From Pseudoglutamicibacter albus (GTDB taxonomy: Bacteria > Actinomycetota > Actinomycetes > Actinomycetales > Micrococcaceae): a DNA stretch of 64,000 bases. The notes beneath the pieces are model-generated. The model was not told the DNA's origin. It saw nothing but the letters and a program-made list of their open reading frames with translations, and did not search any database. The stretch covers positions 744,001-808,000 of the forward strand of contig NZ_JAVDXX010000001.1 in NCBI RefSeq assembly GCF_031458175.1, in the 5' to 3' direction. Below are positions 54,264 through 62,620 of the stretch, piece by piece. Both the position numbers and the translations under genes were made by a program. Each line of letters opens with the position of its first letter. The stretch's first letter is position 1.

Positions 54264-55061
54264 GTGGGTGAGTGGGAACTCTGGCAGCTAGGGCTGATCT
54301 TTCTATCTGGCTTATGGGCTGGAACCATCAACACGGTTGTGGGTTCGGGCACGTTGGTGACGTTCCCTGTTTTGGTGTCGATGGGTATGAACCCCGTGAA
54401 TGCGGTGGTTTCTAACGCGATGGGGCTGGTGGCCGGCGGGTTTTCTGGCGCTTATGGTTACCGCGAAGAGCTGAAGACTGTTCCGCGTACGTTTCTGCGG
54501 CTTCTGCCTGCCTCAGTTGCGGGCGGGTTGTGCGGTGCAGCGTTACTTTTGAACGTTCCTGACGACGTGTTCGATTGGGTTGCACCTGCCCTCATTCTGT
54601 TCGCGTTGTTTTTGGTTGTCTTCCAGCCGCGGCTCTCTGCGCTAGTTCAAGCCCGTACCGGTTCAACGCAGTTGCGTACGCCTGATCATCAGCAGTTGTC
54701 ACCGTTTCTGTATGTACTCGTATTCCTTACGGGCATCTATGGGGGGTTCTTCACCGCGGCGCAGGGCGTGATTCTGTTCGCGATTTTCGGAGTCATGCTT
54801 TTCGGCTCTTTGCAGCAATCCAATGCGCTCAAGGTGGTTCTGACCTTGGCGGTCAATATCGTTGCTGCGTTGAGCTATCTCTTGTTTGCCTGGGACAGGA
54901 TTTCGTGGCCCGTGGTTCTGATGGTCGCGGCAGGCTCAACCGTAGGCGGTTGGATCGGTGGGCGAGTGGGGCGCAAACTGTCCCCCACGATCCTGCGCGG
55001 GACCATTGTGGTGATCGGCTCGGTGGCTGTAGTCACGATGCTCATCAAACTCTTCGTATAG
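54264..55061 (+). CDS. TSUP (TauE/SafE) family membrane permease
   Basis: 265 residues, about eight membrane helices. The two-repeat family pattern is visible: GLWAGTINTVVGSGTLVTFPVL near residue 16 (part of the first repeat) and FLTGIYGGFFTAAQGVILFAIFG near 152 (second repeat). These proteins are thought to transport anions such as sulfite, sulfonates or sulfoacetate across the inner membrane; the substrate here is unknown. GTG start 14 nt after the ATPase gene, with AGAAGGTCC upstream, so the two are probably co-transcribed. Confidence 0.88.
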   Translation: MGEWELWQLGLIFLSGLWAGTINTVVGSGTLVTFPVLVSMGMNPVNAVVSNAMGLVAGGFSGAYGYREELKTVPRTFLRLLPASVAGGLCGAALLLNVPDDVFDWVAPALILFALFLVVFQPRLSALVQARTGSTQLRTPDHQQLSPFLYVLVFLTGIYGGFFTAAQGVILFAIFGVMLFGSLQQSNALKVVLTLAVNIVAALSYLLFAWDRISWPVVLMVAAGSTVGGWIGGRVGRKLSPTILRGTIVVIGSVAVVTMLIKLFV

Positions 55062-55104
55062 GCAACGCGCTCAGATTGAGTGTGCTATCTGCCAGCTGAG
55101 CATG

Positions 55105-55145
55105 TAGACTTGAAAAGCTGTTCACGCACGTGCGCGTGCCTGAAC
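55105..55145 (+). promoter_or_regulatory. rpmE2 promoter and leader hairpin
   Basis: TAGACT at 55105-55110 is a candidate -10. Directly after the presumed transcript start a hairpin at 55120-55145 pairs GTTCA with TGAAC and GCACG with CGTGC across one C-C mismatch, closing on a TGCG tetraloop. It might be a binding site for autogenous control. Confidence 0.45.
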
Positions 55146-55207
55146 GCCACCGAAACCATCGCGACTGGCAAAATCCAGGCGCACTAGATCTTTAAAGGTG
55201 CAGATAT

Positions 55208-55465
55208 ATGAAGGCTGAAATTCACCCAACGTACGAGGCCGTGGTTTTCCGTGACCTGGCTTCCGGCGAGAAGTACTTGACTCGCTCGACCATGACTTCC
55301 GATAAGACCATCGAGTGGGAGGACGGCAACACCTACCCGGTTGTTGACGTTGAAATCTCTGCGGCATCGCACCCGTTCTACACGGGTAAGCAGCGCATCA
55401 TGGACTCCGCTGGTCGTGTGGAGCGCTTCAACCAGCGCTTCAAGGGCTTCGGCGGCAAGCGCTAA
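55208..55465 (+). CDS. rpmE2: 50S ribosomal protein L31 type B
   Basis: 85 residues. The [23 protein letters not shown] (part) start, [25 protein letters not shown] (part) and the C-terminal [15 protein letters not shown] match the type B family. It contains no cysteine, so it is the zinc-free form that can replace the zinc-binding type A protein. AAAGGTG lies upstream of the ATG. I see no Zur-like site by eye. A stand-alone gene with its own leader and terminator. Confidence 0.96.
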   Translation: MKAEIHPTYEAVVFRDLASGEKYLTRSTMTSDKTIEWEDGNTYPVVDVEISAASHPFYTGKQRIMDSAGRVERFNQRFKGFGGKR

Positions 55466-55513
55466 GTTCTGCATCGCAAGCATTGCGGCGCGCACACTGT
55501 GCAGCGCGCATTC

Positions 55514-55547
55514 AATGGGGCTGACACCTACGGGTGTCAGCCCCATT
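55514..55547 (+). terminator. rpmE2 terminator
   Basis: AATGGGGCTGACACC and GGTGTCAGCCCCATT form a perfect 15-bp stem with a 4-nt loop, ending in ATTTAG. It ends 26 nt before the lipoate ligase gene. Confidence 0.88.
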
Positions 55548-55561
55548 TAGCTTGCCAGCGT

Positions 55562-55573
55562 TAGGGTAGAAGC
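55562..55573 (+). promoter_or_regulatory. -10 element and leaderless start of the lipoate ligase gene
   Basis: TAGGGT (55562-55567) ends 6 nt before the ATG at 55574, directly behind the rpmE2 terminator. Confidence 0.45.
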
Positions 55574-56668
55574 ATGAGTAACATCGTGAACAGCAATCGT
55601 GGGCCAGCCTTTACTCACCACGGCGAATATAAGGTTCCAGGTGGAAAACTTGTGGTTGCCGACCTTGTAGTTGATGGCGGACGCATCGAGCAAGCGATGA
55701 TCAACGGCGACTTTTTCCTGGAACCTGATGAGGCGTTAGCTGACATCAATCATGCGCTCACTGGTCTGGCGGCAGATGTAAGCCACTCGAAGTTGGTTAA
55801 AGCGGTTGAGGCTGGACTGCGCGAGGACGCGGTCATGTTCGGTTTCGATGCTCACGCGGTTGCGACGGCGGTCCGCCGGGCCCTGGGCCATTCAACAACG
55901 TGGGCTGATCACGAGTGGGAAATTCTTGAGCCGGTCGCGTATCCGATCTCGTGGAACACGGCACTCGATGAGGTTTTGACCCGTCAGGTGGCTGCAGGCA
56001 AGCGTAAACCTACGTTGCGTTTGTGGGAATGGAATGAGCCGGCAGTAGTGATCGGTTCTTTCCAGTCGCTTTCGAATGAAGTCGATGTTGAAGCAGCCGA
56101 GCGGCATGGTGTCACTGTGGTGCGTCGCATCAGTGGCGGTGGAGCCATGTTCATGGAGTCGGGTAACTGTGTGACCTATTCGCTGACTGTGCCGGCGACC
56201 TTGGTTGATGGCATGAGTTTCGCTGACTCGTATCCGTTTTTGGATGCGTGGGTCATGGAAGCGTTGAGCGAGCTGGGGGTCGAGGCGCGCTACGTTCCTT
56301 TGAATGACATTGCTACCGAGCAAGGGAAGATCGGCGGCGCTGCCCAGAAACGGTTGGCTGGCGGTGGCTTACTGCATCACGTGACGATGAGTTATGACAT
56401 CGACGCTGAGAAAATGATGGAGGTCTTACGCATTGGGCGGGAGAAGATCTCCGATAAGGGGATTGCTTCGGCGAAGAAACGAGTTGACCCGCTGAAACGT
56501 CAGACTGGCAACACTGCCCGTGAAGACATTCTTGAGGTCATGATGAGTGCCTTCGAGCGAAAGTATGGGGCTCGGCGCGTCCACTTGGATGAGGAAACAC
56601 TGGCGGAGGCGCGGAGCCTGGCCGAGCAGAAGTTCCAGGATCCAGAGTGGACGGCTCGTTTGCCGTAG
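55574..56668 (+). CDS. Lipoate-protein ligase family protein, permuted domain order
   Basis: 364 residues. Attaches lipoate (or a related acyl group) to 2-oxoacid dehydrogenase E2 and GcvH proteins using ATP. The N-terminal 95 residues carry the accessory-domain pattern PGGKLVVADLVVDGG...INGDFFLEPDEAL, normally C-terminal in LplA or on a separate LplB. The catalytic BPL/LplA domain follows (about 130-330) with RRISGGGAMFMESGN and the catalytic lysine in QGKIGGAAQKR. So accessory and catalytic domains are in reverse order. Start probably leaderless. Confidence 0.88.
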   Translation: MSNIVNSNRGPAFTHHGEYKVPGGKLVVADLVVDGGRIEQAMINGDFFLEPDEALADINHALTGLAADVSHSKLVKAVEAGLREDAVMFGFDAHAVATAVRRALGHSTTWADHEWEILEPVAYPISWNTALDEVLTRQVAAGKRKPTLRLWEWNEPAVVIGSFQSLSNEVDVEAAERHGVTVVRRISGGGAMFMESGNCVTYSLTVPATLVDGMSFADSYPFLDAWVMEALSELGVEARYVPLNDIATEQGKIGGAAQKRLAGGGLLHHVTMSYDIDAEKMMEVLRIGREKISDKGIASAKKRVDPLKRQTGNTAREDILEVMMSAFERKYGARRVHLDEETLAEARSLAEQKFQDPEWTARLP

Positions 56669-56679
56669 AGGGCAGCCTC

Positions 56680-56709
56680 TTTACACGGGCCTCTACATGT
56701 GCTTACCGT
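56680..56709 (+). promoter_or_regulatory. Candidate promoter of the secreted-protein gene
   Basis: TTTACA (56680-56685) and TACCGT (56704-56709) are spaced by 18 nt. A 160-nt leader would follow. Weak, by-eye call; the surrounding 204-nt gap holds no ORF I trust. Confidence 0.3.
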
Positions 56710-56872
56710 TAGAAATATCAGGCCCCGGGGACTTATAGCTCCCGCAGAGCGAGAATCAAACATCCCGTGCCTGTGTTGCAAGAGAACCGGATAAGGAGCC
56801 GTGGACGAGAACCGTCGCGGTACGTCTAGAAACAACCAGCAATGGCGACAACGCATCATGTTGGAGGTTCGC

Positions 56873-57676
56873 ATGAAGACCGTAAGGAATATTGCAACAG
56901 CAACCGCAACCGGACTACTCATCGGAGGGCTCGCACTTGGCGGAACTGCCACTGCCAGCCCAGCTAGCACCGTAGCGCCAGAGAAAGGCGCGAGTGCCGC
57001 ATCGTGCTTTGCAGAAGCAAACACGCAGACTCTATCTATCCAGCAGAACATCGAAGCTACGCTGGGCAACCTCAATGTAGCGGAGAAGAAACTCCTCGCT
57101 GAGGACTACCAGTCCAACAACTATTCGGCTGACCTGAAGAAAAATATCGAGCTCTCTCATGACAAGAGCGACAAGGCCAAGACATTGGTCTCCTCGGCCC
57201 TGCAGATCGCGGAGGAGGATTACGGAAGCCTCGAAGACCTGAATGCGGCCGTATCCAAGGCTCAAGCAGACCGTGACGAGGCCATCCAGGCCTATGATGC
57301 GATCGTTGAGAAGATAGAAAATGGAGAGATCTCAGGTGACGAAGCCAAGGAGGCGGAAAAGAAAGCCGCTGATGCGGTAGCTGAAACCACCGATGCATAC
57401 AACGACAAGCTGACTGATCTCTCGGGGGTCGTGAAGCCACTTCAGTCGGCCCGCAACATTAACGGTGAAGCCCGCGATGCAGCACAGGCCGGGCACAACA
57501 ACCTCAAACAGGCAGAAGAAGCCGGTTATTGGCCAGCTAACGGCGAAGAGATCAAGACCGCGCTGACCAACGCTGACAAGGCGGCACTCCAAGCGGACCA
57601 GGAGCTTGAAAGCCTCCTTGATGGAGATTGCTCCGAGCTAATCGACCAGTCGGGAACCCAGCCAGGAACCCAGTAA
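56873..57676 (+). CDS. Secreted helical protein of unknown function
   Basis: 267 residues from ATG at 56873, chosen for GGAGG 5 nt upstream; the frame runs back to GTG 56801 but those residues are polar and not signal-like. Signal peptide: KTVR, a hydrophobic core to about residue 27, and an AxA-type cleavage region around TATASPAS. The mature part is strongly acidic and almost entirely helical by composition (EKKLLAED, AQADRDEAIQAYDAI, EAKEAEKKAADAVAE), suggesting coiled coils at about 45-200. Only two cysteines (ASCFAEA near the start, GDCSELI near the end) could form a disulfide. The C-terminus has a short GTQP repeat. I recognise no family. Confidence 0.78.
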   Translation: MKTVRNIATATATGLLIGGLALGGTATASPASTVAPEKGASAASCFAEANTQTLSIQQNIEATLGNLNVAEKKLLAEDYQSNNYSADLKKNIELSHDKSDKAKTLVSSALQIAEEDYGSLEDLNAAVSKAQADRDEAIQAYDAIVEKIENGEISGDEAKEAEKKAADAVAETTDAYNDKLTDLSGVVKPLQSARNINGEARDAAQAGHNNLKQAEEAGYWPANGEEIKTALTNADKAALQADQELESLLDGDCSELIDQSGTQPGTQ

Positions 57677-57706
57677 GCATTTTCGGCCAGTGAAGGAAGC
57701 AGTAAA

Positions 57707-57750
57707 ATAGTGGGCACGTCGCCAAGCTCTTGGTGACGTGCCCACTATTT
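57707..57750. terminator. Bidirectional terminator secreted protein / pepN
   Basis: A 20-bp stem with one G-T pair (left arm AATAGTGGGCACGTCGCCAA), 4-nt loop, preceded by AAA and followed by TTTTA, so both directions have a U-tract. The most classical intrinsic terminator in the window. Confidence 0.93.
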
Positions 57751-57785
57751 TTATGTGAGAGAGGCTGTGCTAAGCCTCTGTTTTT

Positions 57786-60452
57786 CTATGCCTTCGAGCT
57801 AGCTGCTTGCGCGGCTAGGCGACGCTCAGCATCGTCGAGCTCTTCGAGTACGAGGCGACGCAACGCAGCTGGCGCGTCCGTGGATCCATCAAGCCACCTA
57901 CGTGCACGCTGAATCTCAGGGTTGGACTTGAGGTCGCCATCGGCCAATTCAACCGCGGCAGGGAATAGGCCCTCAACAACACGGGTCGCTTGCCCCTGCG
58001 ACATCGAAGCCCACACGCTCTCGATCCGCTCCCAGTACTCAGCTGGCTCGGGCTGATCTTTGCCGGCCGGATCGATGCCCAGACCATCAGCGTAGGCCTG
58101 CAGGTAGTCGTTGGATAGAACCGTGCCGTCGGATTCTTTGCCTACGTACACGTTCGCGCGGATCTCCTTCTTGACCTCGGCATCCGGGCGGGCAGCAAGT
58201 GCCTCACGCAAACCGCACGCCGCATCCTGAGTTGGCTTGCGGCGGTGTTCAGCCTCGATGTCTTCAGCGGTAGCGCGGCCGTGCGCGGCGATCACTGTCA
58301 GCGAGGCCCACGTCAGCTCTTCGCCCAGGGTCTCTTTGTCCTGAAGCCAGGACTCAACCACATCGAGTAGCCCCTCCGGAAGCTCAGCAACCCGAGCAGC
58401 CGTGTAGAGCAGCGAACGAGTGAATACGAGGCGGCGGTCAGAGCCGACCTCTTCTTCAAGAACCTGAGTCAGCAAGAACGTGAGCCACCGCTGTGCGATC
58501 TCGGCGCGCTGGTCCTTGGTCGTGTAGCCGCGAACAGCGATACCCGCCTGCCCCAGTACGGTAGCCAAAACGCCGGAGTCCTCGATCAACGCGGAGTTCG
58601 CGACCACGCCATCGATGAAACGCTCGGCAGGCAGGTCGCCGTCACGGGTCATGTTCCATGCGGCAGCCAGCGCGGTTGCACGGTCCAGTTCGGAATCCAA
58701 ACCAACCGTCAAGGCGACATCAAGCGAAGCGCCCTCCAGGCGGACCTTCGCATACGTCAGGTCACCCTGGTTCGGCAACACGGCGCTACGGCCCGCAACC
58801 AAGGTGCGGCCCACCAACTCAGGAACTGGTGCGGACTCACCCTCAAGGCGAACCTCGAACGCCTCAACCAGACGTGCAGGTTCGGCAGCCTGCTCAACCG
58901 CATCAGCATCAGCGGCGTCGCCAGCCTCGAACAAGCCAACCTTGAGCACCTGCGGACGCACCACCTCCTTGCCCGTCACCGGGTCCGTTCCCTGCTGCTT
59001 CACCACAGCGGAGGTGACAACACCATCGGCATCCGTGTCGGTTTCAACCCACAGGCTCGACGGCCCGGACGTGTTGAGCCACGCCTCAGCCCACGCCTGC
59101 ATGTCGCGGCCGGAGGCCTCGGAAAGGATCACCAGGAAATCATCCAGGGTCGTGTTGCCCCACGCGTGGCGCTGGAAGTATGTGCGCGATGCCTGCAGGA
59201 ACGCATCCTGACCCACATACGCGGCCAGCTGCTTCAGGACCGAGGCGCCCTTAGCGTACGTGATGCCATCGAAGTTCTGATCCGCGGCTTCAAGGTCCAC
59301 GATGTCGGCCATGATCGGGTGGGTCGTCGGGTACTGGTCCTGCGTGTAGGCCCAGCCCTTGCGGCGCGAGGCGAACGTCGTCCAGGCGGTCGTGAAATCG
59401 GTCGCTTCATCGACCACGAGCGTTCCGATGTAGTCCGCGAAGGACTCCTTGAGCCACAGATCATCCCACCACGTCATCGTCACGAGGTCACCGAACCACA
59501 TGTGTGACATCTCGTGCATGATCGTGTTCGCGCGTCCCTCGTGCTGCGCCAACGTCGGTGCCGAGGTGAAAACATAGGCTTCCGTGAACGTCACCAGGCC
59601 CGGGTTCTCCATCGCGCCGAGGTTGTATTCCGGTACGAACACCTGGTGATAGTCACCCCACGGGTATGCGTAGTCGAAGTGGGTATGGAACCAGTCCAGC
59701 CCCTGCTTGGTCAGCGTGAACAGTTCCTCGTGGTCCAGGTGTTCAGCGATGGACGCGCGGCACGCCAACTGCAACGGAACAGAGACTTCAACGCCCGACG
59801 CGGTGGTCCCGTTGTAGTGGTCCTGCCACGTTGCGTACGGTCCAGCGAGGAATGTGGTGATGTAGGTCGACATCGGCTCGGTTGTGGTGAAGGAGCGGGT
59901 CGCGCTACCGTCGCCGTGATCCTCGGTTGCCTCGAGCGCACCGTTAGCATCCGCATGCCAGTCGCTTGGCGCGGTGATGGATACGCTGAAGCGGGCCTTC
60001 TGATCCGGCTGGTCAAAGCACGGATAGATGCGGCGGCAGTCTGCTGGCTCATTCTGGGAGTACAGGTAGACCTGGCCATCGGTTGGGTCTTTGAAGTAGT
60101 GGACGCCTTCACCCGAGCGCGAGTAGGTGGATTTCGAACGGATCGTCACCGTGTTCTCGGCTTCAAGGTCGCGCAGGTAGATGCGTGCCCCATCGACAGC
60201 ATCATTGACCGGAACCTCACGGCCGTTGAGGGTAATCTGCTCAACGATCCCGTCGACGTAGTCGAGGAACGTTTCAGAACCGACAACTGCTGTGAACTGC
60301 AAGGTGGTTGTGAGCCCAAAGTGTGTGGGGTTCTCACTCACCGCGCTCATGAAGTCAAGATGCAACTGGTACGTGTGGGCTTGCACGGTGCGCGAACGTT
60401 GCTGCGCGTCGTTGCGGGACAGATTTTCGTTGGAAGCACGCAGATTACTCAT
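57786..60452 (-). CDS. pepN: Aminopeptidase N (M1 family)
   Basis: 888 residues from ATG at 60452 (MSNLRASNENLSRND); the frame extends back to TTG 60464. Zinc metallo-aminopeptidase releasing N-terminal residues from peptides in the cytosol. The substrate-binding GAMENPG motif (about residue 290) and the zinc motif HEMSHMWFGDLVTMTWWDDLWLKE (in part; HExxH with a glutamate 18 residues on, about 325-350) are intact. The ERAP1-like C-terminal domain of about 350 residues follows. Length is standard for actinobacterial PepN. Converges with the secreted-protein gene; a terminator for the upstream acyl-CoA gene precedes it. Confidence 0.96.
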   Translation of the reverse strand: MSNLRASNENLSRNDAQQRSRTVQAHTYQLHLDFMSAVSENPTHFGLTTTLQFTAVVGSETFLDYVDGIVEQITLNGREVPVNDAVDGARIYLRDLEAENTVTIRSKSTYSRSGEGVHYFKDPTDGQVYLYSQNEPADCRRIYPCFDQPDQKARFSVSITAPSDWHADANGALEATEDHGDGSATRSFTTTEPMSTYITTFLAGPYATWQDHYNGTTASGVEVSVPLQLACRASIAEHLDHEELFTLTKQGLDWFHTHFDYAYPWGDYHQVFVPEYNLGAMENPGLVTFTEAYVFTSAPTLAQHEGRANTIMHEMSHMWFGDLVTMTWWDDLWLKESFADYIGTLVVDEATDFTTAWTTFASRRKGWAYTQDQYPTTHPIMADIVDLEAADQNFDGITYAKGASVLKQLAAYVGQDAFLQASRTYFQRHAWGNTTLDDFLVILSEASGRDMQAWAEAWLNTSGPSSLWVETDTDADGVVTSAVVKQQGTDPVTGKEVVRPQVLKVGLFEAGDAADADAVEQAAEPARLVEAFEVRLEGESAPVPELVGRTLVAGRSAVLPNQGDLTYAKVRLEGASLDVALTVGLDSELDRATALAAAWNMTRDGDLPAERFIDGVVANSALIEDSGVLATVLGQAGIAVRGYTTKDQRAEIAQRWLTFLLTQVLEEEVGSDRRLVFTRSLLYTAARVAELPEGLLDVVESWLQDKETLGEELTWASLTVIAAHGRATAEDIEAEHRRKPTQDAACGLREALAARPDAEVKKEIRANVYVGKESDGTVLSNDYLQAYADGLGIDPAGKDQPEPAEYWERIESVWASMSQGQATRVVEGLFPAAVELADGDLKSNPEIQRARRWLDGSTDAPAALRRLVLEELDDAERRLAAQAASSKA

Positions 60453-60499
60453 GTGAATATTCAAACATCATTAGCGTGCAGACCCTTAACCAGCTTTAA

Positions 60500-60539
60500 C
60501 CGCTGTTGGCCTGTACCCATCGGCACAGGCCAACAGCGG
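60500..60539 (-). terminator. Terminator of the acyl-CoA dehydrogenase operon
   Basis: CCGCTGTTGGCCTGT and ACAGGCCAACAGCGG form a perfect 15-bp stem with a 10-nt loop. Read on the minus strand it follows the acyl-CoA gene and precedes pepN. Confidence 0.83.
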
Positions 60540-60575
60540 CTTTAGCTGGCTGACTTAGTTCGGCCCAGCGTGGCC

Positions 60576-62618
60576 TTACTTGGCGGCTTTTTCTTTAGCG
60601 CGCAGCGTTTTCTCTGACACCGGGGCGTCCGGGTCCTTGCGCAGCTTCTCGTAGTAGGCGTGTGCTTCGTCCTGACGTTCCTGCTCGCGGCCAGAAGAGA
60701 TCGGTGCGCGGTAGTGCTCTTGTGTGTAACCGAACGCATCAACCAGATCCTGGGCGTGCGGGCGCAGACGGGTGATCAGACGATCCAGGTACTCGGTCAA
60801 AGTGCGGCCGCGGTGAGGAGAAATGAGGCCGTGCATCATGTACCAGCCGAGCTCCTCCTCGATCACGGTGAGCGCAAAAACATCGCGTACCCACGTCAGA
60901 ACCTGCGCGGTGCCGTCCCACGAATCGCCGTGCTTTTCTTCGAACGCCTCGATCGCGCGAGTGAATGCCTCCCACTGAAGCAAGCGGGCGTGAGCCTTGG
61001 AAGCAAGCACGAGGCTGTTCTGATGCTGGTTGAAAACATCGGCTTGATCGCCAGGGGAGGCTTTGCGTACCGCGTTGAGCGCTTTCGCGATCTCTTCGAC
61101 AGCCATGCGAACGCGTGCTGAGAGCAATGCGTGCTGAACCTGCGGATCCTTGAGGTTCTTAGCTGTGCGGCGCTCTGATGCGGTATCCAGGGCATCCTGA
61201 ACAACGTTGCGCAAACCGGAATGTGAATAGAAGTTCTCCGCGAGAGACTTCGCGGCGAAGGTCGCCAAGCCCAGCGGCTCCATACCCTTGAGCTGGCCGG
61301 CGAATTCGGTCAGTAGGCGCTTGCCCACCAACTGAAGCAGAACGTTGTTATCGCCTTCGAATGTCGTGTAAATATCCAGGTCTGCGCGCAGGGAGGTCAA
61401 TCGGTTCTCGGCCATGAACCCCGCGCCACCGCATGCTTCGCGGCATTCTTGCAGTGTATCCATCGCATCCCATGTGCTGACCGGTTTCAACGCCGCAGCC
61501 AACGTTTCGAGGTCCTGACGGGCTTCGTCGTTGTCTTCGCGGCCGGAGAACACCGCATCGAACTTGAGTAGCAGCTCATCGTGGGCGAACGTTCCGGCAT
61601 AAGCCTTGGCCAGAAGAGGGATCAAGCGGCGCTGATGGCGGCCATAATCCAGCAGCAGCTGCTCGCGGTTGCCGGCGGCAGCGAACTGGCGGCGCTGATT
61701 CGCGTACGTCACCGCAATACCCAAGCCGACCTTGGACGCGGCGATCGAAGCGCCATCGAGAGACACTCGGCCCTGAACCAGGGTTGAGATCATCGTGAAG
61801 AAGCGGCGCCCCGGGGAATCGATGCTTGAAGAATACGTGCCGTCAGTCGCGACGTCGCCGTAACGGTTCAGCAGGTTGGTGCGTGGAATGCGCACGTTCG
61901 TGAAGTGCAGCATGCCGTTGTCGATGCCGTTGAGGCCGCCCTTGACGCCATCGTCTTCTGCGCCAACGCCTGGAAGCAGGTTGCCGTCCTCATCGCGGAT
62001 CGGAACCATGAAACAGTGCACACCGTGGTTGACACCCTTGGTGATTAGCTGAGCGAAGACGGTGGCTGCACGGCCGTGCAGAGCTGCGTTACCGAGGTAG
62101 TCCTTCCAAGCCGCCCGGAACGGGGTGTGGATCACGAACTCTTCGGCATCTTCGTCATAGGTTGCGGTGGTGCCGATGCTTGCAACGTCTGAGCCGTGGC
62201 CAGCCTCGGTCATCGCGAACGCACCGGGGAGCTCAAGGCTGATGATCTGTGGGATCCACTTACGATGGTGTTCCTCGGTCCCAAGGTGCAGCACGGCTGA
62301 GCCGAACAGGCCCCACTGAACGCCGGCTTTGATCTGCATCGAAGGGTCAGCGATGACGAGCTCCTCGAAAGCAGAGATGTTGCCGCCGTGGTCGTCACGG
62401 CCGCCGAGCTCGGTTGGGAACGCGCGGGAGATCGCGTCTTGTTCAACCAGGATCTTGAGGTTGTTGAAAACGTGCTGGCGCTGGTCAGCTAGGACCTGAC
62501 CCTCGATCTTGTGCAGACGTGTGTCTTTGACGCGTTCGCGTGCTTCAGTGCGTGCTTCGGCAAAGCTGCCCAAGAGGTACTGATTCAAGCGGTCTACGTT
62601 GATGCTGGTGCTACTCAT
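60576..62618 (-). CDS. Acyl-CoA dehydrogenase / acyl-CoA oxidase family protein
   Basis: 680 residues from ATG at 62618 (MSSTSINVDRL), with GGAAAGG upstream; the frame runs back into tetR. FAD enzyme introducing a 2,3-double bond into acyl-CoA in beta-oxidation. The flavin-binding AFAMTEAGHGSD (about 145-156) and TVFAQLI..., the catalytic glutamate region EACGGAGFMAENRL (about 415-428) followed by YTTFEGDNNVLLQLV (about 440-454) are seen. At 680 residues and with the EGDNNVL motif it resembles acyl-CoA oxidases more than the usual 380-residue dehydrogenases. Co-transcribed with tetR, 2 nt upstream. Confidence 0.9.
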   Translation of the reverse strand: MSSTSINVDRLNQYLLGSFAEARTEARERVKDTRLHKIEGQVLADQRQHVFNNLKILVEQDAISRAFPTELGGRDDHGGNISAFEELVIADPSMQIKAGVQWGLFGSAVLHLGTEEHHRKWIPQIISLELPGAFAMTEAGHGSDVASIGTTATYDEDAEEFVIHTPFRAAWKDYLGNAALHGRAATVFAQLITKGVNHGVHCFMVPIRDEDGNLLPGVGAEDDGVKGGLNGIDNGMLHFTNVRIPRTNLLNRYGDVATDGTYSSSIDSPGRRFFTMISTLVQGRVSLDGASIAASKVGLGIAVTYANQRRQFAAAGNREQLLLDYGRHQRRLIPLLAKAYAGTFAHDELLLKFDAVFSGREDNDEARQDLETLAAALKPVSTWDAMDTLQECREACGGAGFMAENRLTSLRADLDIYTTFEGDNNVLLQLVGKRLLTEFAGQLKGMEPLGLATFAAKSLAENFYSHSGLRNVVQDALDTASERRTAKNLKDPQVQHALLSARVRMAVEEIAKALNAVRKASPGDQADVFNQHQNSLVLASKAHARLLQWEAFTRAIEAFEEKHGDSWDGTAQVLTWVRDVFALTVIEEELGWYMMHGLISPHRGRTLTEYLDRLITRLRPHAQDLVDAFGYTQEHYRAPISSGREQERQDEAHAYYEKLRKDPDAPVSEKTLRAKEKAAK

Positions 62619-62620
62619 GG

